DNA from: Cydia pomonella
Lineage: Eukaryota; Arthropoda; Insecta; Lepidoptera; Tortricidae
DNA length: 64,000 bases
Direction: 5' to 3'
Assembly (NCBI RefSeq): GCF_033807575.1
Contig: NC_084729.1
Span: 2,728,001-2,792,000, forward strand
Shown: one piece after another, positions 19,815-30,599 of the stretch
Position numbering within the stretch: position 1 is the first letter of the stretch
How the letters are laid out: each line of letters begins with the position of its first letter
Made by a program: the position numbers and the translations under genes
The notes under the pieces: model-generated
The model's database searches: none
What the model was told of the DNA's origin: nothing
Seen by the model: only the letters and a program-made list of their open reading frames with translations

Positions 19815-19962
19815 TAGAGTCAGACCAAGATAAGTTGACAGCGATCTTGGCAGTGAAAGTATTATTTTAAACTTCAAACTTCTATAAAATTATGATGTTT
19901 ACGTAACACTTGCACAGGCTGAGTTATCAAAGTCGCTGCCAACTTATATTGGTCTAAGTCTA
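19815..19962. mobile_element. Complete mariner-like MITE 'T', TA target
   Basis: TAGAGTCAGACCAAGATAAG with TTGACAGCGATCTTGG is mirrored by CAAAGTCGCTGCCAA and CTTATATTGGTCTAAGTCTA. TA at both ends. Relatives at 16877-17500 and 41573-41716. Confidence 0.75.
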
Positions 19963-20097
19963 GTACCATTTATAAAATCGTGTTTTGCTATCGGGATTTG
20001 ACTTGCAAATGAAAGTGACGCAACCGCACTACGTAAATCCAAATTCTTGGTTTGGATTTACGCCAATGCCATTACAATAATAATAATATAATATTAT

Positions 20098-20352
20098 ATA
20101 ATAAATATTATAGGATATTATTACACAAATTGACTACGTCCCACAGTACGCTCAATAAGGCTTGTGTTGAGGGTACTTAGACAACGATATATATAATATA
20201 TAAATACTTAAATACATAGAAAACACCCATGACTCAGGAACAAATTTAATATCCATGCTCATCACACGAATAAATGCCCTTACCAGGATTTGAACCCTGA
20301 ACTATCGGCTTCATTGGCAGGGTCACTACCCACTAGGCCAGACAGGTCGTCA
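20098..20352 (-). mobile_element. tRNA-derived SINE 'A'
   Basis: Read on the minus strand it has box-A-like TGGCCTAGTGGGTAGTGACC and box-B-like GGTTCAAATCC, then the body ATGAGCATGGATATT..., TCAACACAAGCCTTATTGAG, and the end TTACTGTGGGACGTAGTCAA with an AT-rich tail. Other copies: 21988, 22889, 37068, 37921, 55975, 60463, 61903. Confidence 0.88.
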
Positions 20353-20439
20353 ATTATATAATAAATATTGTAAATATGAGTTCAGTTTCAGTTTTTAATT
20401 TTAATATACGTTTACAGTAAACGTCAAATTAAATATGGG

Positions 20440-20687
20440 GGAAAACTTTGGATTCCACTGGCAACATTAATGACGCAAACATTTTGACAGATCTACTTCG
20501 GCTGTTAACGCTGTCGCTGCGTTGCGTGGTCCGTGCGTACTCGTGCGCAACAAGCCAATATTTTGCAATAAAACGAATTAATTCCAGGAAAACCCGCGAT
20601 TACCGGTTGTGATTTGTGAATAAACTGGATTAAAAACATTGGAGTGCAGTGAGTGTTGTTTTTGGACGGACCTTTGTCTATACGCAG
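20440..20687 (+). promoter_or_regulatory. Candidate promoter and untranslated first exon
   Basis: GC-richer than its surroundings, with no repeat match. Sequence from about 20505 (CTGTTAACGCTGTCGCTGCG) to 20687 ends in CGCAG followed by a consensus donor GTAAGT at 20688. It has no long frame with a start codon, as expected of an insect 5' UTR exon. I infer it may be the first exon of the gene at 55042-59474, which starts with an acceptor site and needs an upstream exon. It could belong to another transcript. Confidence 0.35.
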
Positions 20688-21987
20688 GTAAGTGTTAAAA
20701 AAAAACAACTAGTTCTCTGTGGTGTTTTCGAAAGTTGTTTTTGCAAATTTAATTCGCTATCCGCGCGTCACACGTTTCGTACCTAGTTCTCAAGTCTCTA
20801 AACAGTACTTTTATGAGTTAAATGCGATCAGTATCTTGCTTTTTGCTGGTTATATTGTGTTTGAATAAATATGCGTTAGGTCATATTTGTTATGATAATT
20901 ATGACTAGGTGCCTACGTTCGTGGTTTAGGTAAATTAAGGATTACTTGTATATTTGTCATTGAACTGACTAAATTACTTATAACTTTCATGTTAGGCTGT
21001 ATTTTCTGTTCTGCGGTTTTCTCGTATTTTACATACTGGTTACCTACTTTATATTAAAACCTGTACTTGGTTCTTGCTGTGCTTAAAATACTTAAATAGC
21101 CTTTGGGAATTACCTGCTGTGGACTTGTTTACTGTAATTGTAGGCTGTGATTACATTTCTTAAACGGCTTAGAATGTGGAGGATATACAGGGTGGGCGCT
21201 GTAACATGAGCAAATAGTTAAAATATATATTGTACTCGTCAAATGATAAAACTTTTGGCTAACATACAACTTAATAATTATCTTTAATGTATGCTAACAT
21301 CATTGTAATTGATGTTGCTTGTCACTCTTTAACATAACATAATTCACAATACATTGCACCTTAGAATAGAAACTTTACAGTGTACTATAAATCAAAACAA
21401 ATTATTTTTAAAAGTAGCTGAACAAATGTTGGTGAGTCTGACACCTATATCTTGTTTTTATAAAAAAATTCATAGTTAATACTCTTTCACAACACAATTA
21501 CGTTGAGGTCACAACTTACACTATTTAATATTTGTTTATTTGTTATTATTTATTAGCATTTCAGCAGCGTTTTCAAAGTAGTTATACTTAAATGCATTGC
21601 AACATGTTCCAGAGAGTTTAGGTTTATTAAAGAATTGCTGAGAACAGAAGACCTAGTAATCATATTTATTTTAACTTTACTGCACAAATATACAAAAAAA
21701 GTAACATATTGAGGCATTCCCTACCAGTCAAACATTGGGCTAAATAGAAACAGTTAGTATGGTGCAGGATTGTAAAGAGTTGATATGAAAATAGACACAA
21801 GTCGAGACTTTTATGATACTGACATAAATATGCATTTTAAATATACCTACATAATTATATACAAATTCAATATATATAAATAAACATACATTATATAATA
21901 ATTATGTACCTAGTGTGAGATATCACACAGACATTTAGTCGCAGATGTTTCTAAAATTGTTTACACAATTTGCTAATAAACTAAATA
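20688..21987. other. Unique-looking AT-rich sequence, probable intron start
   Basis: No transposon was recognised across about 1.3 kb. This relative freedom from repeats next to a possible first exon fits a regulatory 5' intron segment. Confidence 0.35.
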
Positions 21988-22072
21988 ATAAATAAATTAA
22001 TATTATAGGACATTACAACAAATTGACTATGTCCCACAGTAAGTTCAAGAAGGTTTGTGTCGGTACTTGGTA
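21988..22072 (-). mobile_element. Truncated SINE 'A'
   Basis: The 3' 85 bp of the SINE only (TAGGACATTACAACAAATTG, ACTATGTCCCACAGTAAG), diverged. Confidence 0.75.
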
Positions 22073-22280
22073 CATTGTTCGTCTATAAAGGTAGATACAC
22101 AAACAAGACAAAAACAATAACAAAATATAATTTTTATATATTTGCGGTACACCATCTGTCCAAACTGAAGACATCGCAGTTGTAAATGGTTTTGATTGTT
22201 TTTTTGTTTTGTTTGACTGTAGTATTGTTTGACTGGTAACTTTTGGTTTGGTTTGGTTGCTCAGTATGTAATGTACTTGG

Positions 22281-22438
22281 CGCAAAACCTTTTAATTTCG
22301 GTTTCACTCGAAAAACCGTTATTTTTCAATCGGTTTTTATGAGAACAGTTCTTGTCAAATTAACCGGTTTAGAACAATAAAAACAAAATGTTCGGATTAA
22401 AACGGAAATAAACCTTTACCGGTATTTAAAAAACCGGT
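22281..22438. mobile_element. Partial copy of the AACCGGTT-rich hAT-like element
   Basis: CGCAAAACCTTTTAATTTCGG, GAGAACAGTTCTTGTCAAAT and TTAACCGGTTTAGAACAATA match 47634-48051. The CAAGGCTC ends are missing. Confidence 0.7.
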
Positions 22439-22439
22439 T

Positions 22440-22888
22440 GCTATTGCTATTAATTTGTCCTTGTTATAGGTACTAGGTTTATAATAATATATTTTTCCCT
22501 CAATTGAATCTGAGTCTTTCTAAATAGAATGAACCACACCATTAGTTATTTATAAGGTTCACTTTTATATAAATCTGTATGGAAATAATGCCTTATTGAC
22601 AACGGAAAATAAGGACCATTATGATTTAAAAGGCGTTTTCGGTGATTATGCTATCAATAATGTGGTCAATATGGCGGACATGGCGGTACATTAATATCCT
22701 TAATAGTTATTTATGTAACTGCTCTAGAGTTCTGATAAGTGGTAGGTTTTTTTATTAAGTAATGCATCGAAATAACTGTAGCAATGCTGTAGAAATGTAG
22801 CAGAACTGTTGCGGAATAAACAGTACTACAATGTATCTTTTAGACAACATAAATCAAAGTAAATCTAATAAAAAAAAAATAATAATAA
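22440..22888. other. No recognised feature
   Basis: AT-rich; no frame, TIR or repeat copy seen. Confidence 0.4.
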
Positions 22889-23103
22889 ATAAATATTATA
22901 GGACATTATTACACAAATTGACTAAGTCCCACAGTAAGCTCTATAAGGCTTGTGTTGAGGATACTTATACATAGAAAACACCCATGACTCAGGAACAAAT
23001 ATTCATGCTCATCACACGAATAAATGCCCTTACCAGGATTTGAACCCGGGACCATCAGCTTCGTAGGCAGGGTCACTACCCACTAGGCCAAACCGGTCGT
23101 CAA
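22889..23103 (-). mobile_element. SINE 'A'
   Basis: Nearly full length on the minus strand, with box B as GGTTCAAATCC and box A region preserved. An A-rich AATAATAATAAATAAAT sequence forms its low-coordinate edge. Confidence 0.88.
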
Positions 23104-23184
23104 AAATAGACAACAAATTATTGTTTCTGGTCATTAATTAATTATTTTACTATTTATATTTGACTTTGTATTTCAATTCAATTT

Positions 23185-23430
23185 TATATGGTTATAAAAA
23201 ATAAAAAAATAAAATAAAAATAAAAATAAAATAAAAATAAAAATTATTTATTTTCAGATTCCTCCGATCCATAGATTGTTAGTTACAAGACACTTATAAA
23301 ACTACATTAGTAAACTATCTTATATTACAGGTTTCATACAAATATATATTTCTTAGGTCGTATGATATGGAGTTCGGTATAACGGCGGAGAATATCCGAA
23401 TCCCACCTCTCTGCTATCATTCTCAGGATT
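23185..23430 (-). pseudogene. LINE 3' end with (TTTTA)n tail
   Basis: On the minus strand a short frame (MIAERWDSDILRRYTELH) is followed by an AT-rich UTR and a long (TTTTA)n tail (about 23190-23260). Only the last part of the element is present. Confidence 0.5.
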
Positions 23431-23700
23431 CAAAAATTCAAAATTCAAATTCAAAATTCTTTATTCAACAAAAACACGTAAATTATGATCAAAGGGATGG
23501 AGTCTCCCTGTAAGCAAAATAAATGCTTGTGTTGGGAGACACCGCTCTTCCTTTGGTAAGTTTTTTTAAGTACGAGTATAAATATCTTAGGATAACCAAT
23601 ATAAACTATTAACTAAACTAAACTAACTAAAGAACTAAAGGAGCGATAATACATTCTCTGAATACAGATAAAGTGCCTTACTGTACTAACAACAAACTAT
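23431..23700 (-). repeat. LINE 3' end with TTTTGAAT tail
   Basis: The minus strand ends GTTGAATAAAGAATTTTGAA followed by more TTTTGAAT units. No coding block recognised. It abuts another LINE tail in the same orientation. Confidence 0.5.
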
Positions 23701-23712
23701 CTTAGAGATATT

Positions 23713-23715
<3 letters not shown>

Positions 23716-23750
<35 letters not shown>

Positions 23751-23820
23751 GTGTGTGTGCGCGCGCACGTGCGTGCGTTTGTGTGTGTGTGTGCGTGCGT
23801 GTGTGTGTGTGCGTGTGTGG
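23716..23820. repeat. (TG)n microsatellite, interrupted
   Basis: About 105 bp of GT repeats with CG and GTGC interruptions. Open in several frames on both strands, which explains spurious Cys-Val and Thr-His frames. Confidence 0.95.
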
Positions 23821-24089
23821 ATGCTGTTTGCGCTCCCCCTCATCCGCCTCACCACAGATGCCGTCTTCTTCCTCACTATAGCATAAAAGTCCTCTACAGC
23901 GGCATCGGCAAACATTCCAGAGGCGCTACAGAATCGAGGAAGCCCAAACAGCATTCTGAAAATGTTATTATATTAGATACGCAGGGTATTATAAGTCTTC
24001 AGCCTGAAACTGGCCCACAGGCCACACGTTATGCACCCCCTTCTTTATTTTATTCTTATTTCTGATCTGAAGGCGTTGTATAGTACATT

Positions 24090-24312
24090 ACGATACAAGT
24101 GCGAAAAATAGGAAATTGGAAACGAGTGGCGATAAATTAAAACACGACCGAAGGGAGTGTTTTAAATCGACACGAGTTGCGAATTACCTAGTCGCACATG
24201 TATCGTACAACGTTTTACAGTACATATGGCCCTTTAAATGTTCGACACAGTAACGTAATATGCAAATTTTCGCACTAGTGCTATAAAGTAGCACCATATG
24301 TACTGTAAAATT
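24090..24312. repeat. Dispersed repeat 'E', copy 2
   Basis: Matches 12443-12675 nearly throughout, same orientation. Confidence 0.75.
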
Positions 24313-24449
24313 ATTTATTAAATTATATTGTTGTTTAAGGTATGATTGTAAATAAAATTGTTATTTTTATAAAATATTTTGATTTAGGCTAGTTAGTAAA
24401 ATTTGCATGCTGTGTATGGACGGCTAAGAGGATGGACTTTCTTGCAAAT

Positions 24450-24560
24450 ATAAAATAAAATTTATTTATTTCAAGCTATTTGGCTCATATTTGTACAATA
24501 TTTACACCACACACACATTATATAATGTAATATAATGTACCAAATATTGTAACTCCTTTT
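24450..24560 (-). repeat. Short LINE 3' tail
   Basis: The minus strand reads TTGAAATAAATAAATTTTA then TTTTATATT, a polyadenylation signal plus (TTTTA)-like tail. Confidence 0.45.
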
Positions 24561-24605
24561 TTCGCAAATCTTATACCTTTAAACGAGTAATTCTTGTGTA
24601 TATAT

Positions 24606-24850
24606 CAGGGGTTCCCAAAGTGTGCGCCGCGGCGCCCTGGTGCGCCGTAGAAAGTAAAGAGGGGCGCCGTGAGTTCTATCATTATCCGAAACCACAAATA
24701 TTCGCGGGTACTTATTTGAGCGCTCGCATCGGTAAATAATATAGCGTCGTGTCAGTCTTTTTCGACCGTGATTTTAAATTGACAAGGGCGCCGTTGCAAA
24801 ATACTAAACTTGTAACTGCGCCGCATGTTGAAAAAGATTGGGAACCCCTG
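24606..24850. mobile_element. hAT-type MITE, 245 bp, GC-rich interior
   Basis: The ends CAGGGGTTCCCAA and TTGGGAACCCCTG form a perfect 13-bp TIR. An exact 8-bp duplication GTATATAT lies at 24598-24605 and 24851-24858. The interior has repeated GGCGCC words. No transposase. Confidence 0.92.
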
Positions 24851-24861
24851 GTATATATATA

Positions 24862-25285
24862 TATATATTTCTGTGATCTCGGAAACGGCTCTAACGATTT
24901 CGCTGAAATTTGGTATATGGGGGTTTTTGGGGGTAAACAATCTATCTAGATTAGTCTTATGTTTGGGAAAACGCGTGTTTTCGAGTTTTCATGCGTTTTT
25001 CTTTCGACGCAGAATATGGTCGGTAATCGGTTTCGTGTTGCCGGCCACTGTCCGTCTGGTCCAGCGGGTTAAGACACGGACTGCTAAACGAGTGTTACGG
25101 GTTTGAATCTCGCCCGGTGACTAACTTTTGTTTTTTTTATATGTTCAAGTTTATATAAAAAAAATTAATTTTTATTGTTTTAGACAAGTTTAATTTAATA
25201 AAAAAAATTAGTTAAAATTATCACCTATACACCACCATATTACAATAAATAGTTATAACCGAGCAAAGCTCGGTCGCCCAGGTAC
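24862..25285 (+). repeat. Moth-type repeat ending in ACCGAGCAAAGCTCGGT, containing a tRNA-like insert
   Basis: It begins TCTGTGATCTCGGAAACGGC and ends with the hairpin CCGAGCAAAGCTCGG (25259-25273). The hairpin followed by TCGCCCAGGTACTAA resembles a Helitron 3' end, but the CTRR-T rule is not met cleanly. The segment 25035-25200 appears foreign to the repeat. Confidence 0.45.
25050..25125 (+). mobile_element. tRNA-like SINE head
   Basis: TGGTCCAGCGGGTTAAGAC (box A) and ACGGGTTTGAATCTCGCCCG (box B) are spaced as in a tRNA, followed by an A/T-rich 3' body. The acceptor stem is not convincingly paired, so I call it SINE-derived rather than a tRNA gene. Confidence 0.55.
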
Positions 25286-25289
25286 TAAA

Positions 25290-25650
25290 TTATTATGAGT
25301 TATGAAACAACTGTTAGATCCTTCGAGGATATTTGTTACATGATTGGATGAACATTGATGAAGGAAAGACCGCCCAGCACGTGGAATTTCGTACATTTTC
25401 TCGCAGAGTCAGTGTTTAAACAATTTAAATGGCAGTTTCACAAACTATGAAATATAAGTAATGAAATAGCCACATTTACTTAATAAAGGATTGGTATTTT
25501 AGCCTAAGCCACAAACTGACGCACAAAACACATTTGATAGCAACACTATAGTTATTCATGTTTGCAATAAAGTCATATACGGTCATTTACGTGGGCAATG
25601 CATGGTCAATAATTACATTAATTACGTATTATTGGCTTACTTAATTACCC
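25290..25650. other. No recognised feature
   Basis: AT-rich spacer before the large hAT-like element. Confidence 0.4.
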
Positions 25651-26700
25651 GTCTTATTCAGTGCCGGATTAAGACATTTTGGTGCCCTAAGCATTTCTAG
25701 ACCATGGTGCCCCCTCATCAAGATTACATTGAATTTTCTTGGTAAATTGAGTGACGTTTATTGCCGCATTACTTCTGAGAATAGAATTTTCAATCCGTCA
25801 CATCATTTTATCACGGAAATTGACAGAACTGCAGTATTAATGTTCCAAGAGTAGGTAAGGTCAAGTGTAAGCAAATTCGAAGACCGTGCTTCGCATAAGT
25901 CCGGAGGCCAAGCCAACCATGGTCCAAGTGTAAGCGAAGACGTAAGACATAGGCAGTATCCGCACAGGATTTTGGAACCTCTAGAGCTTTCCTGCGAAGC
26001 TCATTCATGTGAGGGCAAAGGCCGAGCTTCAGTAGGGGCTTAGCCATTGGCCGTTGGTTTTTGTCAGAACAAGTATGTACCAATGGCCACAAATGTTTTA
26101 AATAGCAAATTATTGTTTACGAAAACGGGACTTAATAGGGTAAGTTTTAAAATTACCTCTGACCCGACGTTTCAAGGCCGGCGTTGTCCCCATGGTCTCG
26201 GAGAAGACTGTGTAAAGTCGACATCATTATTTTGACGTTGGAGGTAATTTTAGAACTTAATCAAACGCGAATAAGGTTCGTTTTCTTAAATAATAATGTG
26301 TCACAATTAGGCCAATACAATAAGATTTTTTCGACCTAAAAATACGTGTAATCCGAGTTTTCTCCATTCCAGGAGGTGTGCATAAATGTTTCCTCCTTTT
26401 CAGTTTTTTTGCTTGTAAATCGAAAACGGTACGGCCGACGGAAAATTTGTTCTAATTACAAGTATTATTAAAATTTATATCTGAGGATCCGAAATGTAAT
26501 TTAACTATGTTCTTGCAATAAAATATATTGATTGATTGATTGATTTAAGGTACCTTAATATGTATTCGTAGTACCTAAATTGTAAATTAGGTCGACATTT
26601 TTTATTTTTGGTAAAATCATGTTAATAATCCTAAAACGCTTTCTTACCAGTGTCTGATCCACCAAGTGCTATTGTAATTGATAGTGGGTTCCTTCTACAT

Positions 26701-26871
26701 CAGGGGTGGCCAACTTGATTAGACCCAAGATCTCCTGTCTACCAATTACATATTTCGTGAAACCTTAAATGAAACTGGTCTACGTATTTATATTTTTTGC
26801 CTTGCCACGATCGACTGGACTAACAGTCGCGATCGACCGGTCGATCGCGATCGACCTGTTGGCCACCCCTG
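26701..26871. mobile_element. hAT-type MITE nested in the large element
   Basis: The ends CAGGGGTGGCCAAC and GTTGGCCACCCCTG form a perfect 14-bp TIR. TTCTACAT is duplicated exactly on each side (26693-26700, 26872-26879). The interior carries GATCGACCGGTCGATCG palindromes. 171 bp. Confidence 0.92.
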
Positions 26872-27377
26872 TTCTACATCGAGTGGTTTGGCAATCCAAA
26901 GGAAAAAATTATCTCCTTAGGATCCCAAAATGTATGCACACCTCCTGGGATAGAGCAATCTGATGGGATTACACGCATTTAGGACCAAATAAATGTATTA
27001 AAACAATTTCCAGCTTGCTGGGAATTAATTCCTCAAAACGCTATTTTTGGATCTAATTTGATTGGCCTAAATCGTGAAGGTGTTTTTAAAGGCAAAGTCT
27101 AAGGCTGAATGCGCGGAGCGTTCGATCAGCGCTTACGGATGAGGCCAAAGGTCGAGCTGGAAGAAAGCAAGGCTTGAATTTGACCAATGGCGAGGTATGA
27201 ATAGCTGGACGTCCGCAGCGTCAGATCGCGGCGCGTTATCATATAATACAACTAATGGCGAGGTGTGAGCAAGGCAGCCCAGCTGCGAAAGAGGACAGCA
27301 TGGATTTGGATCCATGGCCAAGCGAAAGTGGGGCAGTTTGCATAAAGTAGAAGGCCTGGCGTCGCATAAGACCTAAC

Positions 27378-27965
27378 TAGGGTTGAAAAAACTCGGAATA
27401 ATTCCCGTTTTTTCTAAAAGCCATGTTTTTTTAAGTTTTATTCGGAAAAAAACAATGTCACTTAGTTTATGTATTTTTCCGAAAAAAAAAACAAAAAAAT
27501 CGGAAATAAACGGAAAAAAACGCATTTTGAAAAGAACTTGTGAATTTTTCCATTTATATTTAACCCATAGTTTACACCTGCTTAGTCGCGTGTTTTGTAA
27601 TGCACATTAATACCTGTGACTTAATGGGTAAGTTTGCTGAATACCAAGCAAAAGGCGGTTTCTGGGCCAACGAATTCATATGGCAGCCTGTAATGACCAT
27701 AAGTCCTCTGAATTGGTGGAAAGGTTTGTGTGGAACAAAACTTCTGTCAACTATTGCACTTGCAAATTAACAGTTCCACTGTCGACGACGTCATTGATTC
27801 GGGTATGATAGATTTAGATGATGGCAGTGACAGTGATTAATAAATGTAATAATTAGTATTAAAGTTTCATTTCTTTCCCAAAAAAACTGAAAAATACGGA
27901 AAAAGACGAAAATTTCAAAGCGTTCTGAAAAAACGATTTGATTTTTTCGAGATTTTTCAACCCTA
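27378..27965 (+). mobile_element. Deleted hAT transposon with transposase C-terminal relic, nested
   Basis: The ends TAGGGTTGAAAAA and TTTTTCAACCCTA are flanked by GACCTAAC on both sides (27370-27377, 27966-27973), an 8-bp hAT duplication. The plus-strand interior (about 27660-27840) encodes pieces resembling the end of a hAT transposase: PLNWWKGLCGTKLLSTIALA, then in another frame an acidic tail DSGMIDLDDGSDSD and a stop. Most of the transposase is deleted and the rest frameshifted, so this is a 588-bp internal-deletion derivative. Confidence 0.85.
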
Positions 27966-28550
27966 GACCTAACGCCGAACTGCAAAAGAATGGCTTGAAA
28001 TCGAACCTATGTAATCAAGGTCCTCCTACTGCTCGGCCTTTGCCTTAACTCGAAAGCGCAACTTGATAAGATGCTTTTGTTTTTCGGCCTTCGCAGGACC
28101 CTTTATTACACTTTGACAATTAGGTCACAGGATCGCGGCTCTGCAGCAACTCGGCCTGGCCGACACATCTGGTGTGCAAGAGACCAAAATACGCTACAAA
28201 ATCGGTAATCTACGTCGAGAAAATCGGTTGGCCACAAGTCCGACGGTAAGATTTTTTGGCCATGAGCTTTGATGGCCTCCGCGTAAGGTTGGAGATGTGC
28301 TTACGTGTCCTCACTCTCTTACGATCCTTCGTTATTAGATGGGTACTTGCACACGTATCAAAAAGTTTCGTGTACATAAGTACTATACTACGAATGCGAT
28401 GCTGATGCAGCCTGCGCGTTTTTTTTTTCCTATGATTTTGGTGCCCCCCTAGACGTGGTGCCCTAAGCAAGTGCTTATTTTGCTTATTGGTTAATCCGGC
28501 ACTGGTCTTATTAAAACTATAATGGGAGTGGTAATTTCTCGATACACACG

Positions 28551-28688
28551 TACAGTCAAAGAATTTAATTTTCGTACCATTTAGGACCTTATCACAGTGA
28601 CAATTAATATGAAAGTCGCTAGAAACCCTATACTATTGTCACTGTGACAAGGTACGAAATGGTACTGAAATTAAATTCCTTGACCGTA
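28551..28688. mobile_element. Foldback MITE, TA target
   Basis: TACAGTCAAAGAATTTAATT with TCGTACCATTT and TCACAGTGACAA is mirrored by TTGTCACTGTGACAAGG, CGAAATGGTAC and AATTCCTTGACCGTA. TA at both ends. Arms about 55 bp. Confidence 0.8.
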
Positions 28689-28749
28689 CCTACTACTCTT
28701 TCCTGCGTTTTTGATCCTAGAGCACACAATAAAGTAATACCCGAGTAAA

Positions 28750-28921
28750 GTACTATCGTACAGAAAGGAAACTTCCTACAAAACCCTTTGTTAAAAAATG
28801 TTGTCCCTTTCTTATCTATGGAACTATCCCTTTCGGCTATTTAGGGTTACCAAAATTTATGTAATTATCTTATCTGTGGTTGTGCACGCAAAGGTCGTCA
28901 AGTTGTGCTAACCCTAATAAT
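28750..28921. mobile_element. Dispersed element, inverted copy at 52038-52204
   Basis: GTACAGAAAGGAAACTTCCT, AGATAAGATAATTA-type and GGTTGTGCACGCAAAGG blocks match the reverse complement of 52038-52204. Ends approximated from the limits of the match. Confidence 0.65.
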
Positions 28922-29406
28922 TGCTCGGAGCAATGCGTGGCAATGCTGAGCCGAACGGAACCGAGAAAGCCCGAACGGTCTAGTTTCCTCCCTCTGCCTA
29001 GAGCAATGATTTTTTTCAATACATATTCATATTATCAATATCTGCTTCCGACTGTTTTATTTTTTCTGATCATTCAAAAAGAAAAGCATCATACAAAACT
29101 GATGTAAATTAGCTCAAAAAGCAAAACGGTCCGAAACAGATAATTTCATTACCATTTAGATTTCAAAATGTAACGATTGGTTAAATTTTGGAGAAACAAT
29201 CTAGAGAAACCTCGGTATTTTAAATTTTTCGCCTAAGAAGCAGTTGTCCTTATTGCTCTAATTGTAGGTGCCACCCCCTTAGCGCGACGGATAAAATGGG
29301 CTGTTGAATTTTGAATTTCTATGGGAGAGTAACATTTTTTTTCGCGATTTCGGGGTTGGTCCCATAGTCAAATTTGTGTCTGTGAACCTAGCATATCAAG
29401 TTTTTT
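28922..29406. other. No recognised feature
   Basis: A plus-strand frame 28880-29107 is open but shows no family signature. Otherwise AT-rich. Confidence 0.35.
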
Positions 29407-30234
29407 TTTAGAGTTCTAGTAGCATCCCGAGTAGTTCTATAGTTCTAGGTAGTTTTTTTCATAGTTCTACTTATTTACGCGAAAAAAATGAAATTTGAAA
29501 ATGAGATGCTAACTCCCCATTTTGACACATCCCAGCCGTTATCCACTCCACAGCCTCAAATTCAAGCTAAATGCAAGCTAGTAACATTTCTAGACGATAT
29601 ATAATGAGTACTCTTTAACTCGAAAAAAAAGAAAAAATTGTCACGTGTCAACGAGGCCTGGAGAGAAGCATGCAAAATATTAAAAAAATCCAAAAAATAC
29701 GGCACTCTGAAATAAGAAGCATATCAAAAGCTATAGATGCTCTAAAATATGCCAAAAAGCTAAAATGGAAATGGGCCGTACATGTAGCACGACTGACAGA
29801 CGGCCGATGGACCCAAAGAGTGACATCGTGGAAAGGCCCACGAGGGAAACGCGGTAGCGGAAGATTAAGAGATTAAGAGAGATTAAGATATTTATTAATA
29901 AAATTATAAATAATTTTACATGTGGAAGACCGCGAACAAGATGGGCGGACGAGATAAATAAAATAGCTGGTCCAAACTGGATGCAAATAGCCCAGAACAG
30001 AGCAAACTGGGCATCTTTGGAGGAGGCCTTCACCTGCAGAGGGGTTCTTGCACTTTACGTACTATTAGTTTTAAAAAAAAAGTTAGTGTTAATCATAATC
30101 TAGATTTAGTGTTTTTAGCTATGTGAAAATGTATAGTCTTAGTTTGCAGGAAATAAAAGGCTTTTTTATTTTATTTATTTATTTTATAATGAGTTCTAAT
30201 CAAACTGTAGAACTATTAGGGATGCTACTAGAAC
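29407..30234. repeat. Inverted repeat flanking an RTE insertion
   Basis: AGAGTTCTAGTAGCATCCC with TAGTTCTA (29409-29443) is mirrored by TAGAACTATTAGGGATGC and TACTAGAACTCT (30207-30237). The RTE fragment 29650-30175 lies between the arms, suggesting insertion into a foldback element. Confidence 0.5.
29650..30175 (+). pseudogene. RTE-type LINE C-terminal remnant
   Basis: The frame includes RHSEIRSISKAIDALKYAKK, KLKWKWAVHVARLTDGRWT, then CGRPRTRWADEINKIAGPNW and a WASLEEAFTCRGV block, the conserved C-terminus of RTE-clade RTs. A short expansion of GATTAAGA (29862-29888) and an AT-rich insertion separate the two halves. It ends with AATAAAAGG and a (TTTTA)n tail. Confidence 0.85.
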
Positions 30235-30379
30235 TCTCAAATAAAATTAATTAATTAAAAATTAAGAAACGCCACATGCAGTTTAAAAGCGAACTGAAAA
30301 ATGACAAATGGAAGTAATAGACACGTTTCGATCCCATCAGCGCTATTAATAATAATGTGTATTCAAAACGTGCATTTTA

Positions 30380-30590
30380 TTAATTTCAGTGATTGTACAC
30401 TTTTGTTTGTGATTGTCATTCATTCTCCGTTACTTCTGTTTTACTCATTTCCTCAAAGGTTAACTGGAAGAGATCCCAGGCAGGGATAAGTTCGCCTTTG
30501 TTGGATTTAATATACTATGTAACTGTGTTTTTCGTGTTTTTATTACTATGTACAATAAAGTATATACATACATACATAATAACATATTGG
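30380..30590 (+). repeat. LINE 3' tail with TACATACATACAT end
   Basis: GGAAGAGATCCCAGGCAGGG, ATAAGTTCGCCTTTG and ATGTACAATAAAG form a LINE-type 3' end. The related tail at 43005-43085 shares the pattern GGTAGAGAATGCC...GGCATTAAGTTCGCC. Confidence 0.5.
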
Positions 30591-30599
30591 CATGTTTTC

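Larger units (their letters stand above)
25659..28504. mobile_element. Large hAT-like non-autonomous element, 2846 bp, with nested elements
   Basis: The ends CAGTGCCGGATTAA and TTAATCCGGCACTG form a 14-bp perfect TIR. GTCTTATT is duplicated exactly at 25651-25658 and 28505-28512. The subterminal regions share GGTGCCCTAAGCA. No transposase frame belongs to this element. The interior has repeated words such as GGCCAAAGGCCGAGC-type segments (26010-26050, 27140-27160, 28030-28050), an inner inverted pair TTAGGCCAAT/ATTGGCCTAA (26308, 27071), a LINE-like (GATT)n tail at 26515-26550, and two complete hAT elements at 26701 and 27378. Confidence 0.85.

Noticed and set aside
23697..24065. Cys-Val-rich and Thr-His-rich frames on opposite strands
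   Set aside because: They are translations of the (TG)n microsatellite with read-through.
25811..26092. 93-codon minus-strand frame inside the large hAT-like element as its transposase
   Set aside because: No hAT motifs (no RW or hATC-type block); composition follows the repeated GGCCGAGC-type words.
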